64,000 bases of DNA from the NCBI GenBank assembly GCA_903632075.3, contig CAHIKZ030000392.1, positions 481,501 through 545,500 on the forward strand. The letters run 5' to 3'. Position 1 is the stretch's first letter. Each line of letters begins with the position of its first letter. The position numbers and the translations under genes are program-made. Origin of the DNA: Acanthosepion pharaonis. Its lineage: Eukaryota > Mollusca > Cephalopoda > Sepiida > Sepiidae. Below the pieces are notes generated by a model that was not told the DNA's origin, made no database searches, and saw only the letters and a list, made by a program, of their open reading frames with translations. Positions 36,901-48,900 of the stretch are shown here, piece by piece.

Positions 36901-39900
36901 AATTTTGATTTTCTACATATTTTGTTAAGTCCACTTTGACTTTAGGCTCATGCACTATGACATGGTCCTTATTGGGGATGGTTATCACATCAGCTTCACG
37001 TCGACTCAACTCTGTAAATGATTTAAAAGTCTGCATGAATAGCTGCAGGTTTCAGATACAAAGAGTTAAAGTTTTATTCTAGTTTTATTGTATCCTCAAA
37101 TACTTAAATCAGATTTACTAACAGAAATCTTCTGACTTCAGATTACAGGCATAATATGAAAAGCATTAGTTCTTAGATGACTAGTGAAATAAAACAATTT
37201 TTTGTCAATTATTTAAGGATAGATGGTTATGAAGCCAGTAAAATAGTTGGAACAACAAAAGTAGAAACTCTTCAGATAAACAGAATTTCTTTTTAACTTA
37301 GATATACTTATAAAATATATACACTGGGGTATTTAACAATTTTTTTAAGAGGCAAAGTTAAAAAAAAAGTTCATATTCAGAAAATGTTTAGTAATAAGTT
37401 GAATAGTTTGCCACACTGTATGTAGGTGGTGGCAGATATGAATCTATCACATACATTGCAAATCAGTTTTTGTCTGAAGGCTCCATAAAAGAAACTGGTT
37501 TTTCCAAAGTCAGACCAGTTTGAAGTGAAAAAACTCCATTCTAACCTCCATCACAAGGTGTCAGGATGTTAAATTCCCAGTGAATTTGCATTGATATCTT
37601 CTGTACTCTGTCCTTGGACATAAACTATCTTCAGATTCTCACAAGTTATATTTCAAAAGATATTTATCTCTATCACATGCCTTGCCCAATCCTAAGTCAG
37701 AACTGAATAAAATTTAATTTATAACTGTTTGATGGTGTTTTTTGGGTTTTTTTTGTTGATTATGCAAGTCTCATTCACCCAAATCAATCAAAATGAATGT
37801 GACAGTTATACTTCATGTTATATTCCGTGCTAATAGGAATATCACTGAAACAACACTGGATAACTAAATAAAGGTTATTGTAAAATCAGTTGGAAGGTCG
37901 AATAGTTTTTGAGTAAGTCGGAGTCATACTCAACAGATCCCAGTAAGTCTCATGTAGTCCGTTGACTTTATAGGTACTTACTACCTATAGTGTTGTCATT
38001 CATGGGGATACCAGGTTATTCCATTACATCACCTCCCCGAGCTGAAATTTTCCTCTAGAAAATTTAGCTTTTTAATACCTCCTCTTTTTCGGGTCTGGAC
38101 TTAACCGCACTGTGGGTTTTCTTTTTCTTTTACACTTTCGAGGTGAATACCATCTCGATTGTACAGACAAAGCTGGTGTAGGAGATGTTACCTATGCGTT
38201 CTGGTATGTTAGTGGGCGGTGTTATTTCAAACGTGTCGTACAGGACATCCATCGGAATTTCTTCATCCTCCTGTTAAACGATTTCAGAATATCTTGGTTT
38301 TAATTAGTTTACATGCCTTTTGCATACCCATCTTTTTCCTTTCACCATATAGATAACTCTTCTAATTCTATTTGAAATAACTCCATCCATCCTCCCCAAA
38401 ACATTTTCCACCTCGGTAGTTCCTAAAGAAAACTTTATCACTAGGCATATATTTTTTTGTACAGAAATTCTATTACATATTTTCTTTTTTGTACAAGGCA
38501 ACAATCTTTCGAATATTGACCTTATCTTTCTCGCAAACCTCAATTCCACAGATGACGATTTTGCTGTATTGTTTGCATTCGGTGTTACCCTGTATACTGA
38601 AGAATTTCTGTATAGATTTCTCCTCTGTGTCTACCACTTGATTTTTCTTTAATGCTCATTTGAATGTGCCCATAAATTTCTCCATCTGTCCATTCAATCT
38701 TGGGTGGTAAATTGGAGTTGTGACATGTTCAATGTCCAATGAAGCACAAAATTCTTTGAATTCTCTACCTGTAAATGCAGTTTCGTTATCACTGACCAAT
38801 GTCCAAGGAACTCCAAAGCAGCTGCAAACTTCGTCTGAAGCACTGATAGTATTTTTAGAAGTTGGGTGTTTGTATTTAAAAACTTCTGGCCACTTCAAGA
38901 AACTATCCACAATGATCAGATAATAATACCCATTAAGTGGTTCTGCATAATCAATGTGTAGACGTGTCCAGGGGATATCTGTTTCTGGCCATGGTTGTGT
39001 TTTAACTGGCGGGGCTCTTGCAGATAACTGACATCCTATGCAATTTTTCACAGAATTTTCAACGTCCATATCCATTTGTGATCAAAAAACATAACTTCTC
39101 AAACAAGATTTCATATGAGATATGCCAGGGTGACCCGTATGAAATTCTTTTAAGATCTTTTTATGTCATGCCTGTGGCATCACTACCCTGTCTGTGTACA
39201 TTAGCGTATTTTCGCAGATCGAATAAGAAGAAATTTTTTTTCCCTTTTTATTTCTTTTATTTATCCTGGCTTGTATTTTCATATCTTTAATAAAATTATC
39301 ATTTTCTGCTGCTTTCCTTATGTCTCCCAACGTCACTGGTAATTCCCAAACAGTATTACACAGCAAATGCGATATTTCTTGTTTGTCCTTTAAAGCTGCA
39401 TTTACAGTTTCTTTCAAAATTTCATTATGTTTTGGAATCAACCTTGATAGTCCATCTGCATGACCCAAATTTTTAGATGAGATGTACTCCATTTTAAAAT
39501 GGTAATTCAACAATATTACACCCCACCACTGTAATCAGTCTGCAGTAGGAGTTGGAATGCCCTTCTTTGATACAAAAATGGTCAATAACAGCTTATGGTC
39601 AGTTTGTAGTGTAAACACTCTACTGTGAAGGAAATGATAGAATTTTAACTGTGAAAATGATTACTAAACTTTCCTTTTCAATCTGACTGTAGTTCTTTTC
39701 TGCTGGCAAAAAAATCCTTGAAGTGTGTACAATTAGTTTTGTTGAACCATCTTTGTATTTGTGAAGTAGCACTGCTCCGATTCCATATTCATTAGCGTCA
39801 GAAACGATAACTATTTCTTTTTCTGGGTCATAGTGTACCAATGCTAAATCAGTCAGTAAACAGTTTTTAATTTTCTGAAAAGCTTTTTCACAGTCTTTGG

Positions 39901-42900
39901 TCCAACATCATTTAACCCCCTTTTTCAACAATTTGTTTGCTGGTGCTGTTAATTCATACATCTTTGGAATGTGTATTGCGTAGTATTGCGACAAACCTAA
40001 AAATGATCGCAATTTTGCCACATTATCTGGGGCAGACATATTTCTTATGGCTTCAGTTCTCTGTGGATCTGGTTTTCTGCCATCTTTATCCACAATCTGC
40101 CTGAGATACTTAATTTTTTCCATAAAAAACTCACATTTTTCAGAGTTCACTTTGAATCTGAATTCTTCTATTCTTTTGAAGATAGCCCTTATGTGTTTTT
40201 TATGCTCGTCCATATTTTTACTTTTCACCAAGATGTCATCCAAATAAGCAATGGCAAATTCTAACCCTGCAAGCATTGTATCCATTTGTTGAAAAAGTGA
40301 CAGTGCAACTTTTAAACCAAAAGGCAGTCGGCTTAATTTAAATAATCCTTTATGTGTGTTTTAATTGTCAGATACCTAGAACACTCTTCGTTTACTTTGA
40401 CTTGCAAGTATGCATCTGTTAAATCTCTTTTAGAGTATATTTTACCCCCATTTAATTTTGAGAAAATGTCCTCAAGTGAGGGATGTGGGTAACTGTAGTC
40501 TTTTAGACAGTCATTTAGACCTGTCAAAGTCTGCACATACTCTAATTCTATTATTTTTCTTTTTAACATACACAGTAAGCGATGCCCAATCTGAGTGATC
40601 CACTCTTGAAATAACACCTAATTTTTCTAATCTTTCTAGTTCTTTGTTAATAGAATATAATGAAGAAAATGGAATGTTCCTTTTAGGTCTGAAAATCGGT
40701 TAAACATTTTCTTTCATTTCAAATTTCAGCTCCATTTTTCAAACACATACCCAATCCTTCAGAGAAAACTCTGGGAAATTTGTCCTTCAAATCATGCATG
40801 AATTTTTCTGTCTGTTTTAACTTTTTCTTTTCCCCAGGTGTTCACCTGATTACAAAAAGAGTTTACAGGCAATTCTCATAAATTAAATAGCATGATCTAA
40901 TCTATGCCGAAAAGGTAGTTGTTCCCTTTATGTACTTTGACTTTTGACCTGAAAGTCTTATCACAAAATGAAACATTGCACTTAAGTTCACCCTTAAATT
41001 TGAGTGTTTCTCCTGAAATACCACTGGCAATTTTGTTTGTGCGAGTCAATTTTGGTCAACCTATTTTCCTCCATGTCTGTTCATCAATTATACTAATATC
41101 AGAACCTGAATCCAAAAGAAATGTTACCATATGTCCATTTATATGTGCATTGACATACTTTCATTTCTTGCCATTCTCAAATTCCTTTCTGGAGAGAATC
41201 ACATTCACTTTTTCACCGGTCTTTTTTTTTTTTTATAGCATCGGGACCCTTTATGTCCCTTACAGCCACATTCTAAACATACCTTGTTTTTATACCAGCA
41301 ATTATTTTGTGTGATTAAATCCTCTGCAACATTCACATTACTTTTTGTTCTTCACATTTGGGACCTTTTTTACTTTTACTCGCTGAACTTTGAAAGCATT
41401 CTTTTCCTCTATATGAGTATTATCTTGTTTTATGTTAATTAGATGCTGGCATTCTTCAGTAACTTTTTGCAAAGTAATCTCATTGTCTTTTTCAATTATA
41501 GTAAGAATCCGCAGCCTGATATCCTTGTCCTTGAGAGCTGTTAGTCCCTGAATAAATATTAGACATTTGAATAAATCTTTTGAAATCTTATCAATTTTGA
41601 AAAGTTCACATAATGAGTTAACTGTCCCAGCATATGATAAAAAATCCTAGTTTTCTAACTTAACGATATTAAGGCATTTGTAATGTGTGTGGAACAAGCT
41701 ATCTCTTTCATCGAATATTCTTGATAGGTTTTTAATTGTTTCTTCAAACGAGACTTCTTCTGGTTTCTAATATTAGATTAGAGTATTTTATATTTTCATC
41801 TGTCCCCATTTTTTCTAATAAAAGGGTGACTTTTTCCTCATCTAACCAGTCTTGGCATCTACTTGTAAATATAGATTTGTATCTTCTGAAATATGCAGGG
41901 AAGGTAATCCCATTGTCTGGGTCATAATGAAATTCCATTAACAAATTTGTTCTCCGGTTTTAGTCATTAATTTGTCAAAAAGTTGAAGTTGTTGGTTTTG
42001 CAACTGTTGTATTTGCTGTTGTTGTTGCTTAACAGTAGTGCACAACAGTTTCGTAAGCTCTGTTAATTGTTCCATACTTTAGTTCGACAAGTCTTTTCAG
42101 AACAACGAATGACAGACAAGAAAAAAAAAAAACTCAACCTTTGTTTTTTGCCTTCTAATAAACTCAAATTACTCGTGTAATTTTCAAATAATAAAGAATA
42201 CAACAAAAATATTCTTACTTATAAAAGATTTTACGTGATAAATCTTTTTCAGAATGTCTTCCTCAGATTGCAAAATGCTATAATCTCCTAAGGTGTTGTC
42301 TTACTTTGAAACTCTTGTAAACCAAACATATAACCGGCAAATATTTTTCTTCTTGTGAATTCGTTTTGGCACCACTGCAATTTGATATGTGAATTAGATT
42401 CAACAATCCTCGTCACCACTGTTATATTCCATGCTAATAGGATTATCACTGGAGAAAGGTATCAGTCCATGTCAACCCCATAAGGATGACTGCCATGGCC
42501 AACAAGATATGCGATTGATGGCACTGGTGAAGAGGAATAAGTTTACAAACCAAATGATAGTAGGTAATTAGGTAATAAATTGAATCATTAAATTTTTCAT
42601 CTTTACTAGAAAGCTTAAAGTAAGGCCCTCCTTTATTTTGATAAACAGTTAATGTTCTTACAGAATTTTTCTGAACTATTTTCCCTTTTTAAAATGAATG
42701 ATTATTTTCTGCTTGTGAAAAATATTGATAAACATAGTACTGTTACAGAGAAATAGTGAATTACCATTTAAAACCCATTAAGATTGCAACAATGAAACAA
42801 AGTTAAAATTGATCAACATTAAAAGAGGCCGACTGACCTTTTTTATTCAGTGGCCTTTTTCGGACACAAACACAAATCTGGTGATCTTCTATTGGGTCTG

Positions 42901-45900
42901 ATCCAGTGAGAGGACGGTATTCCAAACTGGTTCGGAATTCCCTGCAAAGAAAAAATTACAAGTTTTCAAACAATTCAAAGACCTCACTGTTTATAACAAA
43001 CTGTTAAAATTTCAGCATTAACTGGATAAACTATTTTATATTCATTTAGCCTAACATCAAGCTGAAAATAGGAACACGATAAAACCAGTTGACCAAGATG
43101 ATTAAATATATAAAAAATATTTAATATCAACTTTTTTAATATACCATCCATACACATTTTCTTTGACTTAAAATTAGTAATCATGTAAATAAATATGATT
43201 TGTTAATATAACATCTGTGCTTCCGGTGAAATTATATATTTTCACATATTCAGGGTGTGATGGGTAAAGGGTTACCATTTCATATTTTAATTTCACACAT
43301 GCATGCAGTTTGTTTTTGTTGGCTGCACAGTACAGTAGGGTCAGTTGGACACCATCCATGAGAAAAAGAGTACCATGACACAATTCATTTCACCAGAAAT
43401 TTGGAAACAGCATGCTGTACTGCTTGGCATTTGTGCTGGAAGCTCCAATACACATATTTCAGAGTATTTGGGCATCAATCTGAGGACTGTGCAGAGGATT
43501 CTGAAAGAGTTGGATGAATCTAATGGTGATTAAGAAGGTACAGCAGCTCAGAAAACTCACTTTGATTATTCTGATAAGAAAAGAACCCCTGAATTTGTTG
43601 GTGAGGGCCTTAAACTCAATATGGAGACCTACATCAAGTGTCATGAGGAGGTAGTGATGCTCTGGGTCAAGAGGATGGCTGTTGGAAGACCCTATGTCTG
43701 ACAACAGGACTCTGCACCATGCTACACAAGCAGGAGAACCCAGTCATGGCTGTCAAACAATTTCTGCAGCCACATCACTCACATCTGGCCAGCTAACTCC
43801 TCAGACCGCAAACCCCTTGATTAATGTGTGGGGCGCAGTTGAGCGGGAGATCAATAAAACTCCTTATAATACCAAAGATGAACTGAAGGCAAGGATTATG
43901 GCAACATTCACCAACTTAAACAAGGAGACTGTCCAGAAGAGTTGCAGGAGATTCCGAAGTTGTCTGGAGGCCATGGTTGAAGCCAATGGTGATTTTATTG
44001 AATAAATTTGCTCTTTAGTATTTCAAGATATTTTTTGTGTAATTTTGGTAAATATGTTAAAATGAGATGTCAGTGTTATTTTTATTTTTGCGTAATTTAA
44101 ATGACAATTTATCCATCACACTCTGTATAGTATTATTTTGCTGAGTGGGTATTATCCCATGTTAAAGAAAGCCCTCAATCCAAATTTAAAAATAAGGTCT
44201 ATGACCATATTCTAATAATAAATGCAACCTTTTTTTCAAAAGGAAAGAACCTTATTACCTGATCATGGACAAAAACTCCCAGTTTGGGTCAGTTGTATCA
44301 AATTCTGTATCTTGTAGTTCTCGAACAGCTTGTTGGTGGGCTCTCCTCTCTTCACGTCGTTGTTTTATCCTCTCCACTTCCTTTACGCAGTTGGATTTCC
44401 GCCGTCCTGCAACAAAATAATGATAAAAATATTGTATGCACAAAATACTTTCAAGTTTTTCATCTTCAACTTTCATCTGAAGAAAGAGCATAAGAGTTAG
44501 GCAGAAAAAGTGAAAATTAAATCAAAATATATAGAAACTCATTGCATTTTTTGCAGGTTATTGACTTTGAAAATGTTTAATATTCCAGTTTAACAATTTT
44601 TGCTATTCTAAAATGCATAATTGATAATACATTTTCATATGCTTTCATAAAGTTTTAAAAACATTACTGTCACAGTACTATTCAAAAATTTACTTATTAA
44701 CTTGAACCTCCTAAAGATGGATGAATTTATAGAGCATATAAGACATGTAATGCTCCAAGTTTAGAAAAACAATGTTACAGATATAGACCAAAATATTTAT
44801 GTTAATTAAATAATGTCATTAAAAATAGGAATATGATAAAAAAAAAGAAAAAGAAAAAAAAGAGGGGTGATTTTAACATAAATGTGCCACAAACGGGTAA
44901 TCTTGTTCAGTTTAAGGATGACCTATTTTTATACACACTTGATAGAAACGGTGCTTTTACAGTTGAAGAATTAATTCCAAAACTGAATTCAAGATATCCA
45001 GTGGTTACCATCATTTGCAAAAGTTTGGAAAGGTACATAAATTTGGGAAGTGGGTTCCTCATGATTTGATAGAAGCTGACTGTAAAATAAAAACAGACAT
45101 CTGCAGTCTTGTAAATTCATCTATTTTGGGAGGAATAACTAGTGATAAAAAATGGACAATTTAAAAGAATATTAATATGATGCAAAAAATGGCTGAGTGG
45201 ATGTGAAGAGGCTAAACCCACAACCTAAAATGGCCCTCTATCCAAGAGAAGTCTTGATAAATGTTCAATGGGACTGCATTGATAAGGTCCACTTTTGGTA
45301 GCTACTAGTAAATATTATGATAAGTTTAAAGCAATATAAAAAAAGACTTTGCAAATAATTAAAAAAACAAAAACAAAACATTACCTTGATTTCCCAATTT
45401 CGTTTTGTCATCAGTCCCATTGTTGACTGATGACTGTCCGTTCTGGGAGATCACTGACGAGCGGGGAGCGGCATAACTGGGACGGGAACGACTTAAAGAA
45501 CCTGAAGTGAGTAATTAAAAGTTATTTTTAAAAGAATAAAATATTAGCAAGAAGGTAGCCTAACATTAAGATTAAAAAAAAAATTTCCAAACAGTCTACC
45601 ATCAACCAAAAATTATGTTCCTGTTTTTCAATGCGCTTTAACAGTTACCCAAACTATATCTATAGGCATCAATGTAATATGATGCTGTATTATACCCAAG
45701 TTCTCAAAATTGGCTTATGTATTTTTGTAATCAATTCCTTTTAACAACAGTACTTTAACATTAAGAAAAATTAATTTTCTTAAAATAGTAAACCAAACAA
45801 AGCTATTTCAGTCAATTTTAAAAGATAATTGCTGAAATATTAGGGTGCTTGTAAAGTAATTAGGTTTTATCAGAAAGTGGTTTCATTAGTTTTTGTATCC

Positions 45901-48900
45901 TATATTTATTTAAATATTATCAAAAATGGAATCACCTTCACAATGACTGCAGCCTAACAGCAAGGAAAATTTTTAAAGTTAGCTTTTTCTTATAAAAAAA
46001 TAAAATTGAAAGACTTTAACAAATGAAAGTCTGTAGGTGGTAAATCTGGTGAGTATAGAGGATGTGGAAGAACCTCTCATTGTTACAATCTTATTTTTTC
46101 TTGGGTTTGTTTTTGAGAGTGTACTCCCGAAATGTCATTTTGAAGAATACCTTTTCTGTTTATTAAAGCAGGACACTTGCATAATGCTTTCTTTACCTAA
46201 TCAAGTTGCTAGCAATAAACATTTTCAGGGATAGTCATTCCATGGTTCAATAACTTGTAATGGACAACAACGCCTTTCATTTTCCACCAGACAAAGTATG
46301 GAGTTCTGTTTTCTTATATTGTGATAATCACTGTCTTTTTCGTTTTGTTGACATTTTTATCACCTGTAACAATGTGATGTAAAAATAAAAGGTTGATAGC
46401 ATTCCTGCAAATGGTAGAATGTTGTGTTTGGTTCTTATGCAAAAGCTCACGAGGAGCACAAATCTCTGCAAGTTTTCCCAATTAAACCCTGAAATGCTTT
46501 CTAAACAAATTGTCAGAAAGAGATAGACTAATTCTAGACAGTTTTATACCCTTTAACCTTAGTTTTGCCTTGGTTGATGGTCTCATAATTCAGTGGTGCA
46601 ATAAGCCATTACTTTCTGTACCCCCTAATATTTATACTCCCTAAAATAATATTTTCCTTATTCACTTATCTGACAACTATAAGTAATTCATTAAAATCAT
46701 AGAAATGCAAAAAAAAAAAACCTGCAAAAAAAAAATTACATGTTAAAAATTCATATTTTAACAGATGCCTAAAACACAGAATATAACTAACATAAGCCAG
46801 TCATTGGTTTTCTGAACAGTATTTTTCATCTTAATTTCAATTGCTTTTTATCACAACTCTTAAATTGTGGCAATAAAAAGCAACCGAAATTAAGATGAAA
46901 GAAACACTCGTTGAAAAACTAATAATTGATAATGCTTAATTTCTGAAATTCCAAAAAGCAAGCTATATTGGTGTTTAAGTTTCTTTGATGAAGTATTGTC
47001 AATTTAACAATTTTCAACTAGCATTTCTTTGATCTTATTTTTGTTTAGGTACCTCCAAAAATTCTCTATACCTAAGGTTTAAATGTATTTTTCATAAAGG
47101 AAAAATCTTTTTCAAAGCTTTCCCTCAGTTTCAATTGAAAGCTAAAGGATTAAATTTTCTAATTCCAGAAAAAAAAAAAACATCGGACAAAACATTTTTT
47201 CTTTTGAAGATTCTGCTAAAATAAGATGTACATTTCTGAAACGTTACTTTCATAAAAATTAGCAAATTTAAAGTTAAATTAATCTGTTCTGAAACAAATA
47301 TCACTTATAAAATTTTCTAGACAAACCTTTTTTGACCTCAGTGTATTGTTATTTTCTCGTCTCCATCAATAATTTGATGGCTGAATGTGTTGACAGGTTT
47401 AGTAGGTGCATCAAAATTGACATAAGTTTTTTGTTTCTTATAATAATTTAAAATACTATAAAAATTTCTTACATTATTGAGTTACATCTATAATGTTATT
47501 TCTTTGTTATAGCTAAAATAATGATAAACAATTTTATTATTAATATTACATTAAGTTATTACATTTTTAATTTAATAACTGAGATAATAACTAATAAAAT
47601 TATTATTATATTGATAATTAAAATATCTCATTCAGTTATTAATTGTTTAAATTGATAAATGAGAATTTTATTATCTCAATTTAATTTTTAATTTAATAAC
47701 TGAGAGTGACATAAGCTGACGAGCTTTATATGTCAAGGGGCTTTCCCTCAGGAGGGGACAAGCCTTGAAATATGTGACCTTTTAACCATAATGCCACAAG
47801 ATATACATTTTTTTAAATTAAAGAAAAATGAAAAAGAAAAATGAAAAAGAAAAATGAAAAAGAAAAATGAAAAGAAAATGAAAAAAAGAAAAAAAAAATG
47901 AAAAAGAAAAATGAAAAAGAAAAATGAAAAAGAAAAATGAAAAAGAAAAATGAAAAAGAAAAATGAAAAAGAAAAATGAAAAAGAAAAATGAAAAAGAAA
48001 AATGAAAAAGAAAAATGAAAAAGAAAAATGAAAAAGAAAAGAAAAATGCAAACAATTCTTGTAAAAATTATTCATCGAAAATTTTTTTTTCTCCAGATAA
48101 TGTCCTTAATGTATATTATTTATAGATAGTTTATTGAAGTTTTTATTTTACAATTTGGAGCAGATTTTTAAAAAGTTAGCAGTAGTTGTAAAAAAAAAAA
48201 AAAAAAAAAAAAATTGATTTAATTTCTCCAAGAAGTCCTGCTTATAATATAAAACAATTTTTGAAGTGTTTGGAATTTTAGAAAATTTCATAAAATTAAT
48301 ATATTGGAGGGGATGGTAACAGATGTAAAAAAAAAATTTTTTAACCAAGATTTTCTAAAAATAAAAATTTCAAAAATAAATTCATTTTTGGTAAGTCCTG
48401 AAAGTTTCATTAAAATCAGGCAATTATTTGATTTTTGCAAGAATTTCCAAATTAATGGGGTTTCTCCTGGAAAGTGCTACACTAAAATGGCCATTACCAC
48501 AAGTAATAGAAAGTTGACAAAAGAGAGATTTTTGGCCCAAATTCAGAATGTGTTAGAAAGAAGGAAAAATTTTTTTTAAATAATTAAAAAAATACTTTGT
48601 TCTTTCCTCTTAATAATAACAAACATTTTAACAATAGAACTCCATTTTTATTAAGTTTAGAGCCTTTTAACATTATGCTATACTAATTTTTAGCAAATTA
48701 TTGGAGGTACCTATTTTTTGTTTCTTTTTATTACAACTCCCAAATCAACATCCTTTAACAGCACAGATTGGTTTGGGTGTGGGGAAGGCACCAGTAAAAC
48801 TTTGGACTGATATCATTTATTCTTGAGAATTTGTTGTTTCATGACAGATGCAACAGAAATAAGATGAAAGAAGTTTTAATCAATAAAAAAAATCAGAAAG

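Larger units (their letters stand above)
37816..42451 (-). mobile_element. Degraded Gypsy (Ty3-type) LTR retrotransposon in kinesin-13 intron
   Basis: Parts in order on the minus strand: 5' LTR stub (42451-42420), primer-binding site, gag with CCHC, protease, reverse transcriptase, RNase H, integrase, polypurine tract and 3' LTR (38028-37816). Domain order PR-RT-RH-IN defines Ty3/Gypsy. Frames change between 41744, 40617, 40285, 39841 and 39513, and several stops are present, so it cannot make a polyprotein. It lies in the same orientation as the host gene, inside the intron between exons 4 and 5. The 5' LTR is reduced to its last 32 bp. Confidence 0.93.

Noticed and set aside
42452..42540. 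Continuation of the Gypsy 5' LTR beyond the 32-bp stub
   Set aside because: Apart from a short CACTGGA and AAAGGT similarity, the sequence does not follow the 3' LTR.
43345..44005. Open frames of 62 and 107 codons as a host gene near kinesin exons
   Set aside because: They match a Tc1/mariner-superfamily transposase and lie between TIRs with TA flanks.
44833..45069. A 78-codon open frame as a plus-strand host gene or antisense transcript
   Set aside because: It corresponds to the mariner transposase N-terminal half and is interrupted shortly after.
47716..47785. CTGACGAG followed later by GAAA, considered as a hammerhead ribozyme
   Set aside because: Stem II and III pairings do not place GAAA in the required position.
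47813..48075. Phe/Ser-rich open frames of 80-85 codons
   Set aside because: They are read through the 13-bp minisatellite; the 13-residue period mirrors the DNA repeat.
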